A stretch of DNA of 34,203 bases from Clostridiales bacterium (GCA_029267755.1 JAJUHS010000009.1:1-34203); one strand, 5' to 3'. Numbered from the stretch's first letter, positions 21,027 through 31,164 are shown. The notes: generated by a model from the sequence alone, not told the origin. A program made the numbers and translations.

Positions 21027-21788
21027 GTGCAGGCCTTGGAAAACCCGAAGTTCAAGCTTGAGGGCATAGTGAAGTCGAAGGGCGACATGGAGGATTTTGA
21101 GGGGCCCCTGGCGCTTATATTGCTGCTGCTCAGCAAAAACAAAATAGAGATCCGTGATGTGCAGATTTCGCTAATCCTTGACCAGTATCTGGAATATCTC
21201 GACGAAATGAAGAAGATGGATCTGGAGATAGCCAGCGAGTTTGTCGCCATGGCATCGCATCTGACATATATAAAGACAAAGATGCTGCTTTCCGAGAACG
21301 ACGAGGAGATTTCGGAGCTAGAATCACTCATGCTTTCGCTTGAAGAATTGCAGCGGCGCGAAGAGTATCCTAAAATCAAGTTTGCGGCGGAGTTTCTTGC
21401 CGCCTGCCGAACGTGCGGAGAGGGCTATATTACAAAGGCTCCGGAGCCCCTTGTCAGGGACAGCGAATATGGATACAGTCACAAAAAGGAGGATCTGGAG
21501 CTTGCGCTCCTTTCCGTCCTCGGACGGGAAGAGCTGGACATGAGGGCGTTCGCTAAAACTTTGATGATGCCGGAAAAGATCACTTACCCGGTCTCGCTGA
21601 AAACTGAGGAAATCATCAAACTGCTTAAAAACCGTGGCACTGTCGGTGTCAGGGAGCTTCTTTTGGAAAGCCGCAGCCGAACCGAAATCATCGCTACCTT
21701 TGTCGCGGTACTGGAGCTTTGTAAAATGGGCAGTATAATATTTGTCGGAACGGATGAAAATCTATCTGTAAGCTATGCGGAAAACTGA
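21027..21788 (+). CDS. scpA: Segregation and condensation protein A
   Basis: DFEGPLALILLLLSKNKIEIRDVQISLILDQYLEYL; directly upstream of scpB. Confidence 0.93.
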   Translation: MQALENPKFKLEGIVKSKGDMEDFEGPLALILLLLSKNKIEIRDVQISLILDQYLEYLDEMKKMDLEIASEFVAMASHLTYIKTKMLLSENDEEISELESLMLSLEELQRREEYPKIKFAAEFLAACRTCGEGYITKAPEPLVRDSEYGYSHKKEDLELALLSVLGREELDMRAFAKTLMMPEKITYPVSLKTEEIIKLLKNRGTVGVRELLLESRSRTEIIATFVAVLELCKMGSIIFVGTDENLSVSYAEN

Positions 21789-21796
21789 GGTGGGCC

Positions 21797-22396
21797 ATGG
21801 ATATTAGAGAAATAGAGGCGGCGATTGAGGGAATACTGTTTGCATCTGGCGAGCCTGTTCCTGTTGAAAGGCTGGCGGAGGTTCTCGGGCAGGACAGGCA
21901 GGTTATTGTCGATGTTGCCGCGAGGCTTGCCGATACATACGCATCAAATCGGCGCGGGATACGGCTTATAAAACTTGAAAACTCGTTTCAGCTTTGCTCC
22001 TCGCCGGAGCTTGCCGATGTTATACGCTGCGCTCTTGATGCGAGAAAGCCGCCACAGCTTTCGCAGACGGCGCTTGAGGTTCTCGCGATAATCGCTTATT
22101 TCCAGCCTACTACCAAGGCATATGTGGAGCAGATGCGCGGAATAGACAGCTCCTACACGGTCAACAGCCTTCTGGAAAAGGGGCTGATCGAGCCATGTGG
22201 GAAGCTGAAGGTGCCGGGAAGGCCAACGCTGTACCGTACCACGAAATCGTTTTTAAGGAGCTTCGGGCTATCATCCCTCAAAGAGCTGCCTTCGCTGCCG
22301 GATACGGGGAAAAGCGAGGGGCAGCTTGAGATACAGAACGCCATAAACGCGCTTATGGAAAAAGAGGAAGCGGAAAAGCCCAGGGAGGTGACCTGA
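21797..22396 (+). CDS. scpB: Segregation and condensation protein B
   Basis: IEGILFASGEPVPVERLAEVL, LEVLAIIAYFQPTTKAYVEQMRGIDS. Confidence 0.94.
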   Translation: MDIREIEAAIEGILFASGEPVPVERLAEVLGQDRQVIVDVAARLADTYASNRRGIRLIKLENSFQLCSSPELADVIRCALDARKPPQLSQTALEVLAIIAYFQPTTKAYVEQMRGIDSSYTVNSLLEKGLIEPCGKLKVPGRPTLYRTTKSFLRSFGLSSLKELPSLPDTGKSEGQLEIQNAINALMEKEEAEKPREVT

Positions 22397-22399
22397 TTT

Positions 22400-22993
22400 T
22401 TGACGGTCCTGTATATAATCCTCGCGGTTCTTGCGATATCGGCTCTTCTGCTGTTTATAATACGCATCGGACTTGTCGTTGCATATGACGAAGAAGGGCT
22501 TTCAGCAAACTTTTTGGTCGGCCCTTTCCGTTTCAAAATCGCACCGAAAGAAAAAAAGAAGCCGTCCAAAAAGCGCGAACACAAAGCAGAGAAGAAAACC
22601 AAAGAACCAGGCGAGGAGAAGGCGGGCGCATTTGCTACCTTTAAATCCTATTGGCCGGATATAAAAAGGCTTCTGAATACGCTTAAAAAAGGCCTTTTGA
22701 TAGACGAAATTACGATACATTATATCGCAGCCGGCGATGACCCCGTGGCAGTCGCTATTAATTTCGGCGGGGTTTCCGCTGCAATGGGTATGATAACAAG
22801 CTATTTGGAGCAAAATTTTAATATAGGAAAACGCGACTTAAGATCAAGCTGCAGTTTTGAAATCCATAAACCATGTATCTATTTTAAGCTGAAGATCACC
22901 TTGAACATGTTGTGGGTTATACGGTTAGGTTATCCTCTTATGGCCTTGGTTAAAGGGCCAAAAGATTTACAGAAACGAAAGGAAGAAAAATAA
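22400..22993 (+). CDS. DUF2953 domain-containing protein (YtfI-like)
   Basis: N-terminal TM, Lys-rich linker, YHIAAGDDPVAVAINFGGVSAAMG-type core; position between scpB and ytfJ; TTG start. Confidence 0.75.
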   Translation: MTVLYIILAVLAISALLLFIIRIGLVVAYDEEGLSANFLVGPFRFKIAPKEKKKPSKKREHKAEKKTKEPGEEKAGAFATFKSYWPDIKRLLNTLKKGLLIDEITIHYIAAGDDPVAVAINFGGVSAAMGMITSYLEQNFNIGKRDLRSSCSFEIHKPCIYFKLKITLNMLWVIRLGYPLMALVKGPKDLQKRKEEK

Positions 22994-22994
22994 A

Positions 22995-23384
22995 ATGGAA
23001 AAGCATCCTATTGGCGACCTTATGGAAGTAACCATGCAGAAAATCCGCGAAATGGTAGACGTAAATACGGTTGTCGGTCAGCCCATCACAACCCCCGACG
23101 GCATAACTATGATACCGGTTTCAAAAGTAAGCTTCGGTTTCGGATGCGGTGGCGGAGATTACGTTTCAAAATCACAGTCGCCTGGAAGCGCTAATCCTTT
23201 CACAGGCGGAAGCGGAGCCGGAATCAATATTATGCCGGTCGCGTTTCTCGTAATAAAGGACGGAAACATTAAGCTCGTCAATATCGCGCCGCCGGCCAAT
23301 ACTACTGTTGACAGGGTAATCGAGCTGGTGCCAGAGGTTATAGACAAGGTGCAGGAGCTTATTAACAAGGATAAAGACAGGTAA
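22995..23384 (+). CDS. ytfJ: GerW family sporulation protein YtfJ
   Basis: VVGQPITTPDGITMIPVSKVSFGFGCGGGDY. Confidence 0.92.
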   Translation: MEKHPIGDLMEVTMQKIREMVDVNTVVGQPITTPDGITMIPVSKVSFGFGCGGGDYVSKSQSPGSANPFTGGSGAGINIMPVAFLVIKDGNIKLVNIAPPANTTVDRVIELVPEVIDKVQELINKDKDR

Positions 23385-23404
23385 GAGAATCATATATCCC
23401 GCTA

Positions 23405-23438
23405 AAATAAGCACCTCCCTATTGGGCGGTGCTTATTT
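23405..23438 (+). terminator. Hairpin between ytfJ and rluB
   Basis: AAATAAGCACCTCCC-TATT-GGGCGGTGCTTATTT, 14 of 15 positions paired. Confidence 0.55.
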
Positions 23439-23463
23439 GCGGACGGTTTAATAAGGTGGTTCG

Positions 23464-24174
23464 ATGAAGGAAAGGCTTCAGAAAATAATATCCGCTTATG
23501 GGCTTGCCTCGAGACGTGAGGCGGAAAAGCTGATAGAAGAGGGAGAAGTTAAGGTCAACGGCAAAACAGCCGTGCTCGGAGAAAAGGCAGACCCGGAGCG
23601 GGACAGAATAGAGGTCGGCGGCGTCAGACTTACCGCCGCAGGCGAGAGGGTATATATAATGCTCCACAAGCCGCGCGGATTTGTAACTACGATGAGCGAC
23701 GAGCGTGGCAGACGCACGGTAGCCGACCTCGTAAAGGACTGCCCTGCCCGCGTATACCCCGTCGGCAGGCTTGACTATAATTCCGAGGGGCTGCTTATTA
23801 TGACGAATGACGGAAATGTGGCAAACAAGCTTATGCACCCGTCACATGAGATACCCAAAACCTATATGACCAAGGTTAGGGGCGGCGATATAGACTCCTC
23901 GGTCGCAGCCCTGGGTGAAGAAATGGTAATAGACGGCCGTAAGCTTGCTCCGGCCTCGGTTAAGATTCTGGAAGTAATAGGTGATGAAGCCACCCTGTCA
24001 ATCACTATCTGTGAGGGCAGAAACCGGCAGATAAGAAAGATGTGTGAGCAAACCGGATTGACTGTAAAAAGGCTGAAGCGAATATCCGAGGGGAAGCTTG
24101 CTCTGGGAGACCTTCGTTACGGCAAGTGGCGTTATCTAAGCCCTGATGAAATAAAGTATATTCGATCGATTTGA
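23464..24174 (+). CDS. rluB: RsuA/RluB-type pseudouridine synthase
   Basis: S4 domain ERLQKIISAYGLASRREAEKLI; VGRLDYNSEGLLIMTNDG. Confidence 0.92.
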   Translation: MKERLQKIISAYGLASRREAEKLIEEGEVKVNGKTAVLGEKADPERDRIEVGGVRLTAAGERVYIMLHKPRGFVTTMSDERGRRTVADLVKDCPARVYPVGRLDYNSEGLLIMTNDGNVANKLMHPSHEIPKTYMTKVRGGDIDSSVAALGEEMVIDGRKLAPASVKILEVIGDEATLSITICEGRNRQIRKMCEQTGLTVKRLKRISEGKLALGDLRYGKWRYLSPDEIKYIRSI

Positions 24175-24208
24175 TGTTGCATAAAATGGAAAAAATAGTT
24201 GTAATCTA

Positions 24209-24237
24209 TTGATTTTAAATTATTTCGATTGTATTAT
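24209..24237 (+). promoter_or_regulatory. Putative promoter of RpiR-family regulator
   Basis: TTGATT - 17 nt - TATTAT. Confidence 0.45.
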
Positions 24238-24267
24238 TAGAGTATTATTTGCTTGGGGGATTGCGTC

Positions 24268-25131
24268 GTGGAGAGGGACATTTTCGCTGCGATTGAAAAG
24301 CAATACGGAAGCTTTTCTAAGGGGCAGAAAAGCATTGCAAAATATCTGGAAGAGAACTTTGACAGAGCGGCTTTTATGACCGCTGCCAAATTGGGAAAAA
24401 CCGTGGGCGTAAGCGAGTCCACGGTCGTCCGCTTTGCTTCGGAGCTCGGTTATGACGGCTACCCGGGTATGCGCAAGGCCTTGCAGGAAATGATAAGGAT
24501 ACGCTCCACTTCCGTGCAGCGCATCAAGGTCGCGAAGGACGTGATGGGCTCGAAGGACGTCCTCGCTACTGTTCTGCATTGGGATATGGAAAAGCTTAGG
24601 GCGACAGCAGAGGAAACCAGCAGGGAAGAATTTACCGCAGCCATAAAGGCTATATCGAACGCAAGGCGCATATACATACTCGGTACGCGCTCATCAAAAG
24701 CCCTGGCCGTATTTCTGGGCTTTTATCTTAATCTTTTGTTTGAAAACGTCAAGGTTGTCGACGATACGTCCGTCAGCGAAATATTTGAGCAGATGCTGCG
24801 GCTTACAAACGACGACGTTGTTATCGGCATAAGCTTCCCCAGATATTCGACCCGTACCGTGAAAACGCTTAAATTTGCGAGGGACAGGGCGGCGACAGTA
24901 ATTGGAATAACCGATAATAAGGATTCTCCGATAGCAAAGGTATCCGGAATCAGACTGCTTGCCAAGAGCGATATGGTTTCCTTTGTGGATTCTCTTGTCG
25001 CGCCGCTTTCACTTATAAACGCGCTTATAGTGGCGTTGGGCTCCGAAACCGGCGACAGGCTGTCAGCTACGTTCAACGAGCTTGAAAATATCTGGTCTGA
25101 ATACGGGGTATATGAAAAAAGTGATGTATGA
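24268..25131 (+). CDS. MurR/RpiR family transcriptional regulator (HTH + SIS domain)
   Basis: TAAKLGKTVGVSESTVVRFASELGYDGYPGMRKALQE and the SIS-type core RRIYILGTRSSKALAVFLGFYLNLL; start GTG 24268 (or upstream TTG 24253). Confidence 0.92.
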   Translation: MERDIFAAIEKQYGSFSKGQKSIAKYLEENFDRAAFMTAAKLGKTVGVSESTVVRFASELGYDGYPGMRKALQEMIRIRSTSVQRIKVAKDVMGSKDVLATVLHWDMEKLRATAEETSREEFTAAIKAISNARRIYILGTRSSKALAVFLGFYLNLLFENVKVVDDTSVSEIFEQMLRLTNDDVVIGISFPRYSTRTVKTLKFARDRAATVIGITDNKDSPIAKVSGIRLLAKSDMVSFVDSLVAPLSLINALIVALGSETGDRLSATFNELENIWSEYGVYEKSDV

Positions 25132-26362
25132 CGTTGCCGTTATCGGCGGCGGGGCCGCCGGAATGATGGCCTCCGCCGTTGCGGCAGAGCTGGGTAAAGA
25201 GGTTTTATTGATTGAAAAGAACGACCGGTTGGGCGTTAAGCTCAGGATAACCGGAAAGGGACGTTGTAATCTTACGAACAACTGCACAGTCGAAAAGCTT
25301 ATTGAAAATGTTCCGCGAAACGGCAAATTCCTTTACGGCGCTTTTAGCGGGTTTGCGCCCGCGGATACGATGGCCCTGTTTGAAAGGCTGGGCGTTGAGC
25401 TGAAAACCGAGAGGGAAAACAGGGTTTTTCCCGTTTCCGACAGCGCGCATGATGTTGCCGAAGGGCTTAAAAGATATCTTGAAAAAACGGGAGTAGCGAT
25501 TATGAAGGCCCGCGCTTTGGGAATCGAAGCCGAAGCCGGAGGAGTGACAGGGGTAAGCACCGACAGGGGAGTAATCGCCTGCCGAACCGCGATTTTATGC
25601 ACCGGCGGCATGAGCTACCCGAAAACCGGATCTAACGGCGAGGGCTACGCTATCGCCGAGAGGCTGGGACATACGGTGGTAAAGCCGAAGCCTTCGCTCG
25701 TAGCTCTTGAAACATACGACGATTTCTGCCCGAAAATGCAGGGCCTCTCGCTAAAAAATGTCACCCTTTCCGCATATAACAAAAAGGGTAAGCGGTTATA
25801 TGAAGAGCTTGGCGAGATGCAGTTTACGCATTTCGGGATTTCTGGACCGACGGTTTTGTCTGCAAGCGCGCACATGCGCGATTTCGATAACGACAGATAC
25901 ACTGTAAAAATAGACCTTAAGCCCGGACTTGACGAAAAAAAGCTTGATTTGCGCCTTCTGCGCGACTTTGAAAAGTATTCGAACAGGGATTTCAGAAACG
26001 CTCTTGACGACCTTGCCGGCAAGCTGATGATACCGGTTTTGGTTGAGCGTTCGGGTATACCCGGGGATATAAAGGTGCATTCGATTACCAGACAGCAAAG
26101 ACAGGGGCTTATACGGCTTTTTAAGGAATTTACAATTGAAATCAAAGGGCCTCGCCCCATAGACGAGGCCATCGTCACATCGGGCGGGATATCTACAAAG
26201 GAAATCAATCCGGCGACTATGGAATCCAAAATTGTCAAGGGGCTGTATTTCGCCGGCGAAATTATAGATGCAGACGCCTACACTGGAGGCTTTAATTTGC
26301 AGATCGCATGGTCAACCGCGTATTCGGCGGGGAAGAATGCGGCAGGATTCAAGGAGAATTAA
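25112..26362 (+). CDS. HI0933/BaiN family FAD-dependent oxidoreductase
   Basis: YDVAVIGGGAAGMMASAVAAELGKEVLLIEKND, GGISTKEINPATMESKIVKGLYFAGEIIDADAYTGGFNLQIAWSTAYSAG. Confidence 0.93.
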   Translation: MKKVMYDVAVIGGGAAGMMASAVAAELGKEVLLIEKNDRLGVKLRITGKGRCNLTNNCTVEKLIENVPRNGKFLYGAFSGFAPADTMALFERLGVELKTERENRVFPVSDSAHDVAEGLKRYLEKTGVAIMKARALGIEAEAGGVTGVSTDRGVIACRTAILCTGGMSYPKTGSNGEGYAIAERLGHTVVKPKPSLVALETYDDFCPKMQGLSLKNVTLSAYNKKGKRLYEELGEMQFTHFGISGPTVLSASAHMRDFDNDRYTVKIDLKPGLDEKKLDLRLLRDFEKYSNRDFRNALDDLAGKLMIPVLVERSGIPGDIKVHSITRQQRQGLIRLFKEFTIEIKGPRPIDEAIVTSGGISTKEINPATMESKIVKGLYFAGEIIDADAYTGGFNLQIAWSTAYSAGKNAAGFKEN

Positions 26363-26366
26363 TCGG

Positions 26367-27041
26367 ATGAAGCGAAGCGTTGCAATAGACGGGCCCTCGG
26401 GATCGGGGAAAAGCACAATTGCCAGACTGACGGCAAAAAAATACGGTTTTATCTATGTGGATACCGGAGCGATATACAGGTCGGTAGGCCTATTCGTAAA
26501 GATGAGCGGGGCCGGCTCAAAGGATTCCAAGGCCGTTGAAAAGCTACTTCCCGAAATAAAAATCGATATTCGGTACGACGCCGACGGAGTACAGCACATG
26601 ATCCTCAACGGCGAGGACGTATCCGAGAGGATACGGACTCCCGAGGTTTCGATATATGCGTCAGACGTATCGGCAATGCCGCACGTCCGAGCGTTTCTAC
26701 TCGACATGCAGCGCGAGCTTGCCCGGCGCTATGACGTAGTTATGGACGGACGAGATATAGGAACTGTCGTGCTTCCCGATGCGAGCGTAAAGATATTTCT
26801 GACCGCCTCTCCCGAAGCGAGAGCAAAACGCAGGCATCTGGAGCTTAAAGCAAAGGGGCTTGACGTCAGCTTTGAAGAAGTGCTGAGCGACATGGAATAC
26901 AGGGACAGAAACGACAGCAGCCGCGAAATTGCGCCGCTTAAGCCTGCTGCGGATTCTGTGTTTATAGACACGACAAATCTTACGCTTGAGGAGAGCACGG
27001 AGGCGGTATCAAAGGTAATATCGGAGAAATTGGGTTTATGA
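26367..27041 (+). CDS. cmk: Cytidylate kinase
   Basis: MKRSVAIDGPSGSGKSTIARLTAKKYGFIYVDTGAIYR; DGRDIGTVVLPDA. Confidence 0.96.
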   Translation: MKRSVAIDGPSGSGKSTIARLTAKKYGFIYVDTGAIYRSVGLFVKMSGAGSKDSKAVEKLLPEIKIDIRYDADGVQHMILNGEDVSERIRTPEVSIYASDVSAMPHVRAFLLDMQRELARRYDVVMDGRDIGTVVLPDASVKIFLTASPEARAKRRHLELKAKGLDVSFEEVLSDMEYRDRNDSSREIAPLKPAADSVFIDTTNLTLEESTEAVSKVISEKLGL

Positions 27042-27616
27042 GATTCATTTACAGCCTATACTATATATTGGTTTTTCCGCTTTTCTCCCTGATGCATAGG
27101 GTCTCTGTAAAAGGCAGGGAAAATATTCCGGAGGGCGGGGTTCTGATATGTGCAAACCATTCTTCGCTTAGGGATCCTATTGTGCTGGCTTTTGCTTTGG
27201 GCTTTAAGTATCATCCCAGATTTATGGCGAAGATAGAGCTTATGCGCATGCCAATCCTGGGTTTTCTGTTAAAAAAGGCCGGAATATTCGGAGTAAACAG
27301 GGGACATTCGGATATTACCGCCATAAAGACGGCTATGAAGCTTCTAAAGGATGGCGAAAAGGTGGTCATTTTCCCGGAGGGGACGCGTGTCGAATCCGCA
27401 GACGAAGCCTCGGCGAAGACCGGCGCCATTATGCTGGCATCTAAGGTAGGTGTTCCTATACTGCCGGTCTATATTCCGAGAAGAAAAAAGCCGTTCAGAA
27501 AAATAGACGTGGTAATCGGAAAACCCTATTATATCGAAAAAATAAAGGGAGGCTCGGAGGCATATTCGGTATATGCCAGGGAGCTTATGCAAAAAATAGA
27601 GGAGCTGGGGCTATGA
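27038..27616 (+). CDS. plsC: 1-acyl-sn-glycerol-3-phosphate acyltransferase
   Basis: CANHSSLRDPIVL (NHxxxxD variant), IFPEGTRVESADEA. Confidence 0.92.
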   Translation: MRFIYSLYYILVFPLFSLMHRVSVKGRENIPEGGVLICANHSSLRDPIVLAFALGFKYHPRFMAKIELMRMPILGFLLKKAGIFGVNRGHSDITAIKTAMKLLKDGEKVVIFPEGTRVESADEASAKTGAIMLASKVGVPILPVYIPRRKKPFRKIDVVIGKPYYIEKIKGGSEAYSVYARELMQKIEELGL

Positions 27617-29613
27617 AGGTCATTTTTGCCGATCATGCCGGCTTCTGCTACGGCGTTAAAAGAGCTGTGGAACTGGCGGAGCAGTTGTCGGAAAAGGGAG
27701 AGTGCTATACTCTCGGGCCCCTGATACACAATGAGCGAACCGTGCAGAAGCTCAGAGAGCAGGGCGTTGGACAGATAGCCTCGGCAGACGAGGCAAAGCC
27801 GGGGTCCACGGTTATAATCAGATCCCACGGGGTAACGGAAAGAGAAACCCAAATACTGGCCCGAAAGGGCTGCAAAATTATCGACGCAACCTGCCCAAAC
27901 GTATCGAAGATACACAGAATAGTTCGTGAAGCGTCAAAAAACGGAAGGCTTCCGATAATTATCGGGAGCAGGACGCATCCTGAAGTAGTAGCCATATGCG
28001 GATGGTGCGACGGTGCACTGGTTTTTAAAAACGCGGAGGAGCTGAAATCATGGCTGGATTCCTCGGAAAATAACAAAAAAACACCTGTTACCGTTGTTTA
28101 CCAAACTACCGAAACCAAAACAAATATGCAAATTTGCAATAATTTAATAAAAAAAGAGTGTACAAACTGCGAAGTTTTTGATACAATATGCGGAGCAACA
28201 TCCAGGCGACAATTCGAAGCGGCCAGGCTGTCTGAGTTCTGTGACGCCATGGTAGTAATCGGCGGCAGAACCAGCGCCAATACCATGCGTCTTGCTGAAA
28301 TCTGTGCCGAAAAGTGTCCACAGGTTTTTTTTGTGGAAAAAGCCGATGAATTGGATATTGACAGATTGAAAAATGCCGGAACGGTCGGCATTACAGCAGG
28401 GGCTTCGACGCCTGCGTGGATAATTAAGGAGGTTTACAACAAGATGACGGAAGAAATCAAAGGTCTGGAAGTCATCGCCGGAGCGGCGGATAGCAAAACT
28501 GAGGAAACGGAGACAAGTTTTGCGGAACTTTTGGAACAAAGCATTAAGACTCTAAACACAGGTGAAAAGGTGGTAGGCGTAATCGTAGGAGTTTCTCCGA
28601 CCGAAATTTCCGTAGACCTCGGTACGAAGCACTCGGCCTACATACCGGTTTCAGAGTTCTCCGATGATCCGGATGTAAAGATTGAGGAGATTGCAAAGAT
28701 TGGCAGCGAAATCGAAGCCTATGTTATTCGCGTTAATGATGTTGAAGGTACCGCGATGCTTTCAAAGAAGCGTCTCGACGCCGTTAAGAACTGGGATACA
28801 ATAGAAGCTGCAAAGGATTCCAAGGAAACTCTCGAGGGGACAGTAACCGAAGAAAACAAAGGCGGCATAGTTGTAGCCGTTAAGGGTGTTCGTGTTTTCG
28901 TACCCGCTTCGCAGTCAGGTCTGCCTAAGGATGCGCCGATGACGGAACTTCTTAAAAAGAGAGTAAAGCTCCGCATCACAGAGGTGAATCGCTCCCGCCG
29001 CAGAGTTGTCGGCTCGATAAGAGCCGCTCAGTATGAGGAGCGCAAGGCAAACGCCGAAAAGATCTGGGAGACCATAGAGGTCGGAGCCAAGTACGACGGC
29101 GTAGTTAAGTCTTTGACTTCCTACGGCGTATTTGTTGACATCGGCGGAATAGACGGCATGGTTCACGTTTCGGAGCTCAGCTGGAGGCGTACGAGAAATC
29201 CTGCGGATATAGTGAAGGTCGGAGACCACATTACGGTTTCGGTGATTTCATTTGATAAGGAGAAAAAGAAAATCTCCCTGACCTGCAAGGATGCGTCCGA
29301 GAACCCCTGGGAGAAGTTTATAAGCACTTACGAGGTCGGCAGCACCGCAAAGGTCAGAATTGTCAAGCTGACAGACTTTGGCGCGTTCGCCGAGATAATA
29401 CCCGGCGTAGACGGACTTATCCATATTTCTCAGATTGCCGACCATAGGATAGCGAAGGCTTCTGAGGTTTTGAAGGAGGGTCAGGAGGTCGAGGCCAAAA
29501 TTACGGAAATTGATACTGAAAAGAAAAAAGTATCCCTCAGCATACGTGCTCTGCTGGAGCCGGCTGCGGTCTCAGCAGCAGCGGCTGACGTTCCTGAGGG
29601 CGAGGCCGAATAA
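27613..29613 (+). CDS. ispH: Bifunctional 4-hydroxy-3-methylbut-2-enyl diphosphate reductase / ribosomal protein S1-like fusion
   Basis: N-terminal IspH with Fe-S cysteines in HAGFCYGVKRA, DATCPNVSKIH and DTICGATSRRQ; C-terminal part with four S1 repeats. Confidence 0.95.
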   Translation: MKVIFADHAGFCYGVKRAVELAEQLSEKGECYTLGPLIHNERTVQKLREQGVGQIASADEAKPGSTVIIRSHGVTERETQILARKGCKIIDATCPNVSKIHRIVREASKNGRLPIIIGSRTHPEVVAICGWCDGALVFKNAEELKSWLDSSENNKKTPVTVVYQTTETKTNMQICNNLIKKECTNCEVFDTICGATSRRQFEAARLSEFCDAMVVIGGRTSANTMRLAEICAEKCPQVFFVEKADELDIDRLKNAGTVGITAGASTPAWIIKEVYNKMTEEIKGLEVIAGAADSKTEETETSFAELLEQSIKTLNTGEKVVGVIVGVSPTEISVDLGTKHSAYIPVSEFSDDPDVKIEEIAKIGSEIEAYVIRVNDVEGTAMLSKKRLDAVKNWDTIEAAKDSKETLEGTVTEENKGGIVVAVKGVRVFVPASQSGLPKDAPMTELLKKRVKLRITEVNRSRRRVVGSIRAAQYEERKANAEKIWETIEVGAKYDGVVKSLTSYGVFVDIGGIDGMVHVSELSWRRTRNPADIVKVGDHITVSVISFDKEKKKISLTCKDASENPWEKFISTYEVGSTAKVRIVKLTDFGAFAEIIPGVDGLIHISQIADHRIAKASEVLKEGQEVEAKITEIDTEKKKVSLSIRALLEPAAVSAAAADVPEGEAE

Positions 29614-29628
29614 TTTTAGTAAAAATAT

Positions 29629-29673
29629 CCCCACAGGCCGGATTACGGCTTGTGGGGAATTTTAGCTTTTATT
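29629..29673 (+). terminator. Rho-independent terminator after ispH/rpsA
   Basis: CCCCACAGGCCG-GATTA-CGGCTTGTGGGG followed by AATTTTAGCTTTTATT. Confidence 0.8.
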
Positions 29674-30163
29674 CATTTGAGGGCTTAATATTTTCGTTCA
29701 GTCCGTGCATGAAACCGTTTAGCGCAGTTGACTGGACGTCTCCGGCTATAACAGTATTGCGGTATACTATGATGTCCGCAACAACTCCGGACTCTCCGGA
29801 GGGATAATTCTTTATCTCATATGTATAGCGCTTCGCTTCAAGGCCGCCGTATTTTGAAAGATCGAAGCCCTGTTTTTTCTGAAGCTCGGTGTATTTCTTA
29901 TAAACTTCTGTAAACTTCTTGGGGATTACGATTTCCTGTTCGTCTATTGGCTGCGCGCTTACTTTCCATCCGAAGGACTGAAGATAATTTACCCTGTCGT
30001 CATTTGTTTTTATTCCCGATGTGGCAGCCGACTTTGCCGCAGGCACGCTGTGATTTCTGTCGCGCAGCCCCGCAAGCAGGATAACGGCGCATACGACGAC
30101 CGCCACAGCGATGATGATGGCAATGGCTCTTTTGCGGTTGAATTTAGCGGTAAAAACAAACAT
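29669..30163 (-). CDS. DUF4830 domain-containing, membrane-anchored protein
   Basis: N-terminal TM (KRAIAIIIAVAVVVCAVILLAGL), then VNYLQSFGWKVSAQPIDEQEIVIPKKFTEVYKKYTELQKKQGFDLSKYGG; ATG at 30163 preceded by GGGAGGGG. Confidence 0.75.
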   Translation of the reverse strand: MFVFTAKFNRKRAIAIIIAVAVVVCAVILLAGLRDRNHSVPAAKSAATSGIKTNDDRVNYLQSFGWKVSAQPIDEQEIVIPKKFTEVYKKYTELQKKQGFDLSKYGGLEAKRYTYEIKNYPSGESGVVADIIVYRNTVIAGDVQSTALNGFMHGLNENIKPSNE

Positions 30164-30270
30164 GGATATCCCCTCCCGATGATGATAGTACAGCCTATTC
30201 ATTTTCAATATCGTTTATGTTAAAATGTGTACAAATTATGCAGACAAACAATTAGAATGGGAGAAGGCTT

Positions 30271-31002
30271 ATGCCCCTGCTGCGCATCGACAAAATAATA
30301 TCTGATATGGGCTTTGCATCGCGCCGTGAAGTGAAATCTCTCATCAGAAACGGCAGGGTACTTGCCGGCGGCAACGTTGTCACATCTTCCGACGCAAAGT
30401 TTGACACCGACTCGGTACGCATTACCGTGGATGGGGAAGAGGTTCGGTACAGGAAATTCAGATATATTATGATGAATAAGCCGGACGGTTTTGTATGTGC
30501 GACCGAAGATACCCGTGAGCGAACCGTTATTGAGCTTCTTGACGAGCGTACGAAGCGCCAGAGCCTTTTCACCGTCGGACGGCTCGACAAGGACACAGAG
30601 GGGCTCCTGATTCTTACCAACGACGGCGATTACGCCCATAAGATCATTTCTCCCAAAAGCGATATTTCAAAGAGGTATTACGCAAAGGTCCGAGGAAAGC
30701 TTAATGATGAGGATATTTCGAGGGTGAGAAGGGGACTCGTGCTCGGCGACGGGACCCGGTGCCTGCCCGCGGAGCTCGAGATAACTTCGGCTGCGGATGA
30801 AAGCGATTGCGTGATTACGGTTTCGGAGGGAAAGTATCATCAGGTGAAGCGCATGATGGCAAGCCTGGGCAAGCCGGTCATCTATCTAAAACGCCTTTCC
30901 ATAGGGGATCTCGTTCTGGACGAGGCGCTGGAAACCGGAGAGTGGAGAGAGCTTTCGGAGCGGGAAATACAGCTTTCACTGGTTTCTGAATCAAAAAAGT
31001 AA
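30271..31002 (+). CDS. Second RsuA-family pseudouridine synthase
   Basis: S4 domain LRIDKIISDMGFASRREVKSLIRNG; VGRLDKDTEGLLILTNDG. Confidence 0.92.
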   Translation: MPLLRIDKIISDMGFASRREVKSLIRNGRVLAGGNVVTSSDAKFDTDSVRITVDGEEVRYRKFRYIMMNKPDGFVCATEDTRERTVIELLDERTKRQSLFTVGRLDKDTEGLLILTNDGDYAHKIISPKSDISKRYYAKVRGKLNDEDISRVRRGLVLGDGTRCLPAELEITSAADESDCVITVSEGKYHQVKRMMASLGKPVIYLKRLSIGDLVLDEALETGEWRELSEREIQLSLVSESKK

Positions 31003-31164
31003 AGTGAATATACAGGCGTTCTGCCCTCGAAAGACTGATGCTTCTGTTGCTGAATACGAAAAAGTTGTAGTCATTTTGAAATAAAAGCATGTTGCAATTT
31101 TCAGTTTTTTTTGCAAATAAAGCAGAATAACAAAAAAATTTACAAATAATTTTGCTGTTTTATA

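Noticed and set aside
31003-31164. AT-rich spacer before the PucR-like gene as a possible ncRNA
   Set aside because: A/T homopolymer runs give weak pairings only; no convincing stem or conserved motif.
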